From the NCBI GenBank assembly GCA_003558065.1, contig PWMU01000099.1, positions 1 through 64,000 on the forward strand: 64,000 nt of DNA. The letters run 5' to 3'. Positions 55,386 to 62,243 of this stretch are shown one piece after another. The translations under genes were made by a program, and so were the position numbers. This DNA is from Opitutia bacterium. Its GTDB lineage: Bacteria > Verrucomicrobiota > Verrucomicrobiia > Opitutales > T3Sed10-336. Within the stretch, counting starts at the first letter, position 1. Every line of letters begins with the position of its first letter. The notes below the pieces were generated by a model, which ran no database searches, had not been told where the DNA came from, and saw nothing but the letters and a program-made list of their open reading frames with translations.

Positions 55386-55555
55386 AGATCGAATCGCTTT
55401 TCCATGAGAGAATGCCTCGGTGGACGCCAATCAACATTTGGATAAGAACCCTGTTCTTCCGCCGAATTTAGCCTATATTGCGCGTCCGGAAGCAAATTTC
55501 GCGCAGCCGACACCGGCTCAGTTTTGTTAGCCTCACCGATTATGCTGAAAAACCT

Positions 55556-58072
55556 ATGAAAACAGAACAAAACCTATCCCTGTCCGAGGAAGAATCGTTC
55601 TTTCAAGTTCGCTTGCCCGGCATTCGCTTTCGTGCCATCGCTCCCGAACACCGACAGGTGGTTAAACGGGACGAGACCAGGGTTCCCTGGGACGAGGCCA
55701 AAGTCACTCGTGCCATCGCCCTTGCCTTTTACGACGTGCGCAACAATGGGGCCGCGAATCCGCACCGGGACGCGCCCGACCTGCGGTACGGATTGAATGA
55801 AGAAGATTTCAGGAAAGTGCGTTCGATCGCGAAAAGGGTCGAGCGAATGCTCGAACTCCATTACCTGGAAGGACGGCATCCGGGAGTGGAGGAGATCCAG
55901 GACACCGTGGAAAAGGCGATCGCCGCCGAGGGTGAATGGGCGATCGCCCGCGCGTACATGCTTTACCGCGCCAAGCGTGCCGAGATGCGCCTTTACCGGC
56001 ACCGCCGGAATGGCCTGGGCGAATACATCGCCGTTTCCAGGTACGCCCGTTATCGTTCCGATCTGCAGCGCCGTGAGGTGTTTGAGGAAGCCGTCGACAG
56101 GGTAGTCGACATGCATCGGCGGCGCTTCGGGGGTCGCATCATGGTCAATTTCGCCGCTATCCTTACCCGGCTCGAAAAAGAAGGCGTGATCGAATCCGGA
56201 ATCGCCCGTCGCATCGGGGGGTTCCTTGAAAACAAGAGTCTGCTCGACACGATCGACGCGGCGTTTGAAGGAGTGCGGCGCAAGCGGGTATTGCCTTCGA
56301 TGCGCTCGCTTCAATTCGGAGGAAAGGCAATCGAAGCGGCGAATGCGCGCCTGTTCAATTGCGCCTACAGTCCGGCGGATCGTCTCGAGTTCTTCCGCGA
56401 GTATTTCTATCTGCTGCTCGCCGGTGTCGGATGCGGCTTTTCCGTGCAGAAGCATCACGTCGAACACTTGCCGACGCTGCCCAGACGGGCGCAGGAGATG
56501 GACCTCCCCGTGAAGTACTTTACCGTCGCCGACACCATCGAGGGTTGGTCCGACGCACTGCACGAACTGGTATTGTCGTATTGGAACGGCTACAAGGTTG
56601 AGTTCAACTTTACCGGGATCCGCCGGCGCGGTTCCCCGTTGCGCACGTCGGGCGGAAAGGCGCCCGGACACCTCCCGCTCAAACGAGCGTTGACCCGGGC
56701 GGAGCAAATTCTCGAAGGATCCGCCGGGCGCCCGATCAAACCGATCGAGGTATACGATCTGTGCATGTTCGTCGCGCGCTCCGTTCTGTCTGGCGGAGTT
56801 CGGCGATCCGCGACCATTTGCCTCTTTTCGGCTGAGGACGAGGACATGCGGTTTGCCAAGACAGGCAACTGGTTTGAAACGCAGCCGCAGCGTTCGGCCT
56901 CCAATAATTCCGCCGTCCTCAACCGGAAGACGGCCGAGTTCGAGATGTTCCGTGATCTGTTCGAAGCTCAAAAGGAGTTCGGAGAACCCGGTTTCTATTT
57001 CAGCGAAGATCCCGAATACGGGTGCAATCCCTGTTGCGAGATCGGCTTGCATCCCGTGGTAAGAGAGGTCGATCCGGAATCCGCCCGCCGTCTGCGGGAA
57101 CTCGGATACGAGGGGGACCTCGGTTCCGGGACCCGCCTCTCCGGGTGGCAGATGTGCAACCTTTCGACAATCAACGGCGCGGCCGTCGGGGGAGCGGATG
57201 ATTTTTATGAATCCTGTGTTCTTGCGGCTGTCATCGGGACCGTGCAGGCTTCCTACGTGGACATGCCGTACCTCGGGCCGATTACGCGTTACCTCAACGA
57301 ACGGGAGTCGCTTCTGGGCGTGTCCATCTGCGGCGTGATGGACAATCCGGAAATTTTCCTGAACCCGGGCGTGCTCAAAACCGGCGCGCACATCTGCCGC
57401 GCCACCAACGCTGTCCTCGCGGAGGCGATCGGCATTCCCCGCGCGGCGCGGGTTACGTGCGTCAAGCCGGAAGGAACCGCGTCCCTGTTGCTCGGGGCCG
57501 CCTCGGGCATCCACCCTCATCATGCCAAACGTTATTTCCGGCGGGTCCAGGCCAACCGGAAGGATCCGGTTTACGCGCACTTTCATGAAACGAATCCGCA
57601 CATGACCGAACCTTCCGTCTACAATCCGGATACCGACGATGTGATCACTTTTCCCGTGGAAGCCCCCGAGGGAGCCGTTTTGCGAAGCGACGTGAATGCC
57701 GTATCCTTTCTTGAATACGTGCGTCTGGTTCAGCGGTACTGGGTGCAGGAGGGAAGAGCTCATGATTTTTATTCGCCCGGGCTGCATCACAACGTATCCA
57801 ACACATGCGGAGTCCGGCCGGAAGAATGGGACCGCGTAGCCGCGTTTATCTGGGAGAACCGCAATTACTTTACGGGTATCGCCCTGCTTGGTTACTGCGG
57901 AGACAAAGCCTTTGCCCAGGCGCCAAACGAAGAGGTGAGCACCCAGGAGGATATCGCCAAGTGGAACCGCTTGAAATACCGTTCGGTCGACTACACGAGC
58001 CTGCGGGAACAATCGGATGAAACCGCCCTCAAGGATATTGTCGCCTGCGCGGGCGGCGCTTGCGAGCTGTGA
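55556..58072 (+). CDS. nrdJ: Adenosylcobalamin-dependent (class II) ribonucleotide reductase
   Basis: About 838 aa. It makes deoxyribonucleotides with a radical from coenzyme B12, so it works with or without oxygen. An ATP-cone-like N-terminus (VVKRDETRVPWDEAKVTRAI) is followed by YLLLAGVGCGFSVQKHHVEH, then the active-site blocks NNSAVLN, CNPCCEIGLHP, WQMCNLSTI and KPEGTASLLLGAASGIHPHH. The end is CAGGAC, the usual reducible cysteine pair. GVGCGFSVQ is typical of the RTPR subtype. The ATG at 55556 is preferred over an earlier in-frame start. An FNR-type box and a B12-riboswitch-like sequence lie on its two sides. Confidence 0.9.
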   Translation: MKTEQNLSLSEEESFFQVRLPGIRFRAIAPEHRQVVKRDETRVPWDEAKVTRAIALAFYDVRNNGAANPHRDAPDLRYGLNEEDFRKVRSIAKRVERMLELHYLEGRHPGVEEIQDTVEKAIAAEGEWAIARAYMLYRAKRAEMRLYRHRRNGLGEYIAVSRYARYRSDLQRREVFEEAVDRVVDMHRRRFGGRIMVNFAAILTRLEKEGVIESGIARRIGGFLENKSLLDTIDAAFEGVRRKRVLPSMRSLQFGGKAIEAANARLFNCAYSPADRLEFFREYFYLLLAGVGCGFSVQKHHVEHLPTLPRRAQEMDLPVKYFTVADTIEGWSDALHELVLSYWNGYKVEFNFTGIRRRGSPLRTSGGKAPGHLPLKRALTRAEQILEGSAGRPIKPIEVYDLCMFVARSVLSGGVRRSATICLFSAEDEDMRFAKTGNWFETQPQRSASNNSAVLNRKTAEFEMFRDLFEAQKEFGEPGFYFSEDPEYGCNPCCEIGLHPVVREVDPESARRLRELGYEGDLGSGTRLSGWQMCNLSTINGAAVGGADDFYESCVLAAVIGTVQASYVDMPYLGPITRYLNERESLLGVSICGVMDNPEIFLNPGVLKTGAHICRATNAVLAEAIGIPRAARVTCVKPEGTASLLLGAASGIHPHHAKRYFRRVQANRKDPVYAHFHETNPHMTEPSVYNPDTDDVITFPVEAPEGAVLRSDVNAVSFLEYVRLVQRYWVQEGRAHDFYSPGLHHNVSNTCGVRPEEWDRVAAFIWENRNYFTGIALLGYCGDKAFAQAPNEEVSTQEDIAKWNRLKYRSVDYTSLREQSDETALKDIVACAGGACEL

Positions 58073-58079
58073 GGCTACC

Positions 58080-58433
58080 AGCCTGAATGGTGCTCGAATA
58101 AGCCCGGCGTTCCCGCTGCTTACGCACCGGCCTACACTGAATGGCGCTCGGTCAGGGGGTTCGATCGGAAGAATTGGGCGTATGGAAAGTGGGAGTTTCA
58201 GGCCGGTTGGTCGACACACCCCACCATGCTGGCGCATGGTCCCCCCTCTCAAGAGGGGAATTTGTAACAAGTCCCCTCTAAAAAGAGCGGTGGGGTGCGT
58301 CCGTTGTGCCTGCGGTACGCATCCTTCCATCGATCCACCCGCTTATCCGAGGGGCATTCAGCTTAGGCTTCCAGCTTGAGGCTACACCGTGGAAGCGTGT
58401 TATGCCCGGCTTAACCGAGAATCCATTCAGGCC
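58080..58433. repeat. Intergenic repeat copy B with terminal inverted repeats
   Basis: About 350 bases directly after nrdJ. The left end reads GCCTGAATGG..CTCGAATAAGCC, and the right end (58409-58433) is its approximate inverse, ending ATTCAGGC. An internal part (CTTAGGCTTCCAGCTTGAG) matches copies A and C, and ACTGAATGGCGCTCGGT at 58136-58152 is a nested end. Long inverted repeats and no coding capacity fit a non-autonomous miniature element. No target duplication is obvious. Together with the riboswitch-like sequence and terminator it fills the gene-free stretch 58073-58610. Confidence 0.6.
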
Positions 58434-58531
58434 GGGGATCACCGGCTCCGCAGGATGAAGCCTCAACCGGACCATTGAGGAGGCACCCCGCAGCTGTAAC
58501 GGGGAAATGAAGGTTGCGGAAGAAGCGAAGC
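58434..58531 (+). promoter_or_regulatory. Sequence resembling the core of a cobalamin riboswitch
   Basis: The stretch ACCCCGCAGCTGTAACGGGG is very like the conserved CCCGC(C/A)ACTGTAA core of the cobalamin riboswitch. A stem (GCCTCAA/TTGAGG) precedes it. The expected upstream GGTGxAA box and the downstream B12 box are not recognisable, and no plus-strand gene follows before the minus-strand NirK-like gene. A decayed or variant riboswitch is the best reading. It lies behind a B12-dependent enzyme. Confidence 0.3.
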
Positions 58532-58534
58532 CGG

Positions 58535-58566
58535 AAAAAAAAGGCCGGCGCCAGGCGCCGGCCTTT
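58535..58566 (-). terminator. Rho-independent terminator after the NirK-like gene
   Basis: A perfect thirteen-pair stem with one-base loop spans 58540-58566 (AAAGGCCGGCGCC and its inverse). Read on the minus strand it is followed by a T-run of eight. It lies 45 bases past the stop of the gene at 58611-60746. Confidence 0.88.
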
Positions 58567-58610
58567 CCGCTTATGAGCAACAACGCCGTTGCTCAAGGAA
58601 TGATCGATCC

Positions 58611-60746
58611 CTATTTCTTCGGTCGGAGGACTCCGACCACTGCCAGAATCAGCGCCAACCCAGCGAGACCGATGGCCCAACCTGCGGTACGCGGTCCTTG
58701 CACTTCGGCCACCTCGTCGACCGGCGGCAGCGCCTCCTCCTTTACGATGACCCGCGCCTCCATGTAGGGATGGGGCGTGCAGATGTAGTCGTAGGTGCCT
58801 TCTTCCTCAAACGTGAAGCTGAACCTTTCGCCATGCGCGAGCAAAGGAGAGGCAAAGCGCTCCGGGGGCTCACCGATCGTAACGACATTGTGGATGCCTG
58901 AGAACTCCCCCGCCATATAGGAGAAGACGTCTTCGTTGACCCAGGTTACCTTGGTCCCCGGCGTTACCTGAATGACCTTGGGAGAATAGGAATTTCCGAT
59001 AATTCGAACATTAACCTCCTCGGTTTCCCGTCCGTAATAGACGGTCTCGTCCGCGGGTGCCGAAGCCGGACGGTAGGGGGAGACGACCCGGGTCGCTTCC
59101 TCCTTCATCTGTTCCAATTCCTCCTGGGTGTGTTTGGGGCCTTCGGCGTCAATGTAAACCGGAGTTTCCGCGTCGCGGTCCACGACCAGAAGCCCGATCG
59201 ATCCGCGGGCCGCTTCGCCGACCCCGTGGGTCAGCATGGTGTAGGCGCCTTCGTCGGGGGGCGCCCGAAACTCGATTACCCATGAGTCGGAGGGACCCGC
59301 GGTCACCGTCTGGCCGCCGGGCATCCAGGCGTCGGGGTGACCCTGCCAGTAAACGTAGTCCCAGACGATGCCGACGAAATGGAAGGTGGAGAGTTCGTTC
59401 GGTCCGACGTTCAGGAAGTAGATGCGGACGTAGTCGCCGGGGCGAACGCTGATCGGTTCCTCGACGTACCGGAAGATCTTTCCGTTGAACAGGCTGTAAA
59501 GGGGCGACCCTTCGATGGCGTCGGCGCCGCTCTGGTAAAGGCCGTGCTGGATGATGTTCAAAATGGCGTCCGGTTCGCGGCCGAGCTCTTCTTCGAGCTT
59601 GTATTTCTTTTCGGCCGGTTCCACCACGATCATTCCGTACTGTCCGAACTGGACGTGCATCGGAATGGCGTGTCCGCCGGGAGCGCAGTGGTACATGAAA
59701 ACTCCCGGCTGAGTGGCGCGGAACTTGACGTTTTTGCTTTGCCCCGGATTGATCTGGCCGACGTATTTTGAAGTCTGAGTGTTCGCCGCGTGAATCGATG
59801 CCCCGTGTGGAACGGTTCCCTTGTTGACCACGTTGAAGTCAACGATGTCTCCCTGTTTCACCCTCAGGGTGGGCCCGGGAATCCTTCCGTTGGTCACAAA
59901 GCCGTCGTAGATCACGCCGTTGCCCAGGTAGGTCAGGCCTTCGGACAACTCGATTGTGAACTCAACGTCCGCTTCGATATCCTGAGGCACGTAACTGGTG
60001 GTCGGAATCGAGAGTCCCTCGTCCCGCTGAATGATTTCAAGAAAAGGTTCGTTCTCATAAAGTTCCGGGTGCTTTTCCGACAGAGGAGCCCAGAGTTGGC
60101 CGGAGCGTGCGCTTGTCTCTGCGGGGTCCTGCTCGCCGATAGGGGTCAGTTCCGGATACTCGTCGAAGACGTTCAGGTCGAGGGCGGCGGTCGGAGTTTC
60201 ACCCTCCGCCGCCTCTTCCAAATCCGGTTCCGCCGTCTCATCCGACTCATCCGAAGCCTTTTCCGAGTCGACGCAGGTGTCGTCGTCGGAGACACAGCAG
60301 TTGTCACTCTGGAGGCTGAGGAGAGCCGCCTCTTCGAGGCTTTGGCGCTGTTCCGGACTGACCCCCGACATTTCGTCGAGCGGCAATCCCCTCTGGTTGG
60401 CCATGGCCCGTCGAATGTCCTGACCAATCAGTGAATCGGTCCGATCACCCAGGACTTCGTTACCGAAACTGATATTACAGGCGACGCAGGCCCGGGCCTC
60501 TGGAGCGGCGGCGGCAAAAACCAGTGCGCCGGCGGCTATGAGCGCCGCGGTCACGGGCCGTAACGCCCGCGTCAGGAAGGACGGTCTCGTTGTGACGGTC
60601 GCAAAGTCGCGGATTTTCCCGCTTTTCGCGGTGGAGAACGCGCTTGCGCGAGAGGAGGAAGCAGTCGTTTCGGCGGGTAGACCGTCAATCGACGCTTCAA
60701 TGGTGTTACAGTCAGGTGGGTGCATCATAATTTTCATAGCGGGCAT
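58611..60746 (-). CDS. NirK-like multicopper protein fused to a third cupredoxin domain
   Basis: 711 aa. Residues 60-90 are a signal segment; a Cys-containing acidic linker (CVAC at 87-90, NCC, TCVD) follows. Two NirK-type cupredoxin domains cover about 255-525. Copper residues are His314, His319, His353, Cys354, His364 and His507, but the position of the catalytic Asp is Ser317 and that of the axial Met is Gln369. A third cupredoxin (about 575-670) has a complete blue-copper site: His619, Cys656, His659, Met662. A C-terminal membrane helix follows. It may reduce nitrite or act on other substrates. An FNR-like box precedes it. Confidence 0.8.
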   Translation of the reverse strand: MPAMKIMMHPPDCNTIEASIDGLPAETTASSSRASAFSTAKSGKIRDFATVTTRPSFLTRALRPVTAALIAAGALVFAAAAPEARACVACNISFGNEVLGDRTDSLIGQDIRRAMANQRGLPLDEMSGVSPEQRQSLEEAALLSLQSDNCCVSDDDTCVDSEKASDESDETAEPDLEEAAEGETPTAALDLNVFDEYPELTPIGEQDPAETSARSGQLWAPLSEKHPELYENEPFLEIIQRDEGLSIPTTSYVPQDIEADVEFTIELSEGLTYLGNGVIYDGFVTNGRIPGPTLRVKQGDIVDFNVVNKGTVPHGASIHAANTQTSKYVGQINPGQSKNVKFRATQPGVFMYHCAPGGHAIPMHVQFGQYGMIVVEPAEKKYKLEEELGREPDAILNIIQHGLYQSGADAIEGSPLYSLFNGKIFRYVEEPISVRPGDYVRIYFLNVGPNELSTFHFVGIVWDYVYWQGHPDAWMPGGQTVTAGPSDSWVIEFRAPPDEGAYTMLTHGVGEAARGSIGLLVVDRDAETPVYIDAEGPKHTQEELEQMKEEATRVVSPYRPASAPADETVYYGRETEEVNVRIIGNSYSPKVIQVTPGTKVTWVNEDVFSYMAGEFSGIHNVVTIGEPPERFASPLLAHGERFSFTFEEEGTYDYICTPHPYMEARVIVKEEALPPVDEVAEVQGPRTAGWAIGLAGLALILAVVGVLRPKK

Positions 60747-60774
60747 AGATTAACCCGATGAGGGGTGATTTTGT

Positions 60775-60788
60775 TTGATCTCGGTCAA
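60775..60788. promoter_or_regulatory. FNR/CRP-type box before the NirK-like gene
   Basis: TTGAT-CTCG-GTCAA, one base off the FNR consensus. Its centre is 35 bases before the ATG at 60746. If it acts at the usual -41.5, transcription would start near 60740, inside the annotated first codons, so the real start may be one of the later Met codons (60728 or 60725) or lie elsewhere. Confidence 0.6.
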
Positions 60789-61103
60789 AAGTGCGCGAAA
60801 TTTTCCCAGCGCCTTCTTCCAGGGGGGTTATGGGGAACGGGTGCGGCAATGTCAAACCGCACCGCAGGTTCCGGCCGAAAGTGTGCAAGGATTGACCGCG
60901 GCCAGCAGGGAAGGCGGTTTCCTGGACCTGCCGCCGCCGGCCACTCGAGCGTGTCCCCTCGAGCCGCGTTTCCTGGAAGGTCATTGCTTGCTCGTGGCCG
61001 TTCGTCGTGGGCACGAGGGTGCGGGGCGTTTCGGCAGGGGCTGATGCAAGAACGCAGTCCCGGCTTAAGACTCCGGAAGGCTGAGTCGCCCGGTCAGCCC
61101 GAA
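60789..61103. other. Intergenic stretch without recognisable gene
   Basis: Between the FNR-type box and repeat copy C. Open frames here are short, Arg/Gly/Pro-rich and typical of chance frames in GC-rich DNA. I see no RNA gene, hairpin terminator or further regulatory site. Confidence 0.5.
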
Positions 61104-61243
61104 TGCTGCTCGGTTAAGGCGCTTGATCGAAGTAGCTTAGGATTCCAGCCTGAGACAACACGCTTCTGCTGAGCATCATGCTAAGTTCCGTGCCTGCCGG
61201 GAGAAGCGTGTTTTACTTTGGGCTTAATCGAGCGCCATTACCT
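61104..61243. repeat. Intergenic repeat copy C (MITE-like)
   Basis: The left end (AATGCTGCTCGGTTAAG) is nearly the reverse complement of the right end (CTTAATCGAGCGCCATT), giving terminal inverted repeats of about 17 bases. The interior closely matches copy A at 47199-47340 for about 100 bases. It lies directly after the stop of the PyrD-like gene (minus strand). With no coding capacity it fits a miniature element or a structured RNA. Confidence 0.65.
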
Positions 61244-61250
61244 TTCGCCA

Positions 61251-62243
61251 TCAGGATTTCCAGAGCTGAAGCGTGCGCAGGTAGTTTACCCGTTCGAATT
61301 TCTCCGGGTTCGGACAGTGCTGGAGGCTCATCGAGCCTTGCATCTGTTGCAACGATTCATAGTCGTGTTCCTCGAGCCAGGCCTGGGTTCCATCGATCAG
61401 GGTGCGTAAATAACCCGAGCCGTGACGAAGCAGCGCGGAAACAACCTGCACCGCGTCCGCACCCGCCATGATCGCCTTGATCGCGTCCTCCGGCGTATGA
61501 ACCCCGCCGCTGACGGCCAGGGATGCGTTTACCTGCCCGTGCAGGGCGGCGAGCCAGCGGATGCGCAGAAGCAGTTCGGCGGAGGTCGAAAGCTCGATTC
61601 GGGGAACCACTTCCAGGCCTTCAATGTCGATATCCGGCTGATAGAAACGGTTGAAAAGGATCATTCCTTCGACACCCAGGCCGTTCAGTTGCCGCGCAAA
61701 ACGCGGAAGCGACGAGAAGAACGGCGACAGTTTGACCGCGGTCGGAATAGTGATCTCGTTTTTCACCGCCCTTACGATCTCAAGAGTCCGCTCCTCGACG
61801 TCGTCATTGGAGTCGTCCGCGGCGGCCGGAAGGAAATAAACATTGATTTCCAGCGCATCGGCTCCGGCTTTCTGGATCAGGTTGCTGTAATTGGTCCAGC
61901 CGCCGGTGCGGGAGCCGTTCAGGGAGGCGATGACCGGAATTGAGACGCTCTGTTTGATCCGGTGCAGGTGGTCGAGGTACTGGTTCGGCTCCAGGGCGAA
62001 GTCGGAAGCGGGCGGACGATAAGTGACCGCTTCGGCGAACGAATGCTCGTGAACATGCATGTGCCGTTCCTCAAACAGCGCCTCTTCTTCGAGCTGCTCC
62101 TCAAACAGAGAGTGCATGACGATGGCCGCGGCGCCGGCATCCTCCAGGCGGCGCACTTCGTCGATGTTGTCCACCAGCGGGGAGGCCCCGGGCATAAAGG
62201 GATGGGGAAGTTCCAACCCGAGATAGTTTGTGGAAAGGTTCAT
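61251..62243 (-). CDS. Dihydroorotate-dehydrogenase-like flavoprotein
   Basis: 330 aa TIM barrel of the PyrD group. Features are LPHPFMPGASPLVDN at the start, PVIASLNGSRTGGW, DALEINVYF, TAVKLSPFFSS (with the conserved Lys), and SGGVHTPEDAIKAIMAGADAVQV for flavin phosphate binding. Members found next to pyruvate:ferredoxin oxidoreductase are probably not true PyrD but an unassigned accessory enzyme. It overlaps the stop of the nifJ-type gene by four bases (ATGA), so the pair are translationally coupled. Confidence 0.85.
   Translation of the reverse strand: MNLSTNYLGLELPHPFMPGASPLVDNIDEVRRLEDAGAAAIVMHSLFEEQLEEEALFEERHMHVHEHSFAEAVTYRPPASDFALEPNQYLDHLHRIKQSVSIPVIASLNGSRTGGWTNYSNLIQKAGADALEINVYFLPAAADDSNDDVEERTLEIVRAVKNEITIPTAVKLSPFFSSLPRFARQLNGLGVEGMILFNRFYQPDIDIEGLEVVPRIELSTSAELLLRIRWLAALHGQVNASLAVSGGVHTPEDAIKAIMAGADAVQVVSALLRHGSGYLRTLIDGTQAWLEEHDYESLQQMQGSMSLQHCPNPEKFERVNYLRTLQLWKS

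Noticed and set aside
55574-58330. Long minus-strand open frame (918 codons) opposite nrdJ
   Set aside because: Its codons mirror those of the ribonucleotide reductase, and no domain pattern is visible.
60775-61044. Open frames in the gap before the PyrD-like gene
   Set aside because: Arg/Gly/Pro-rich chance frames with no start signal or motif.
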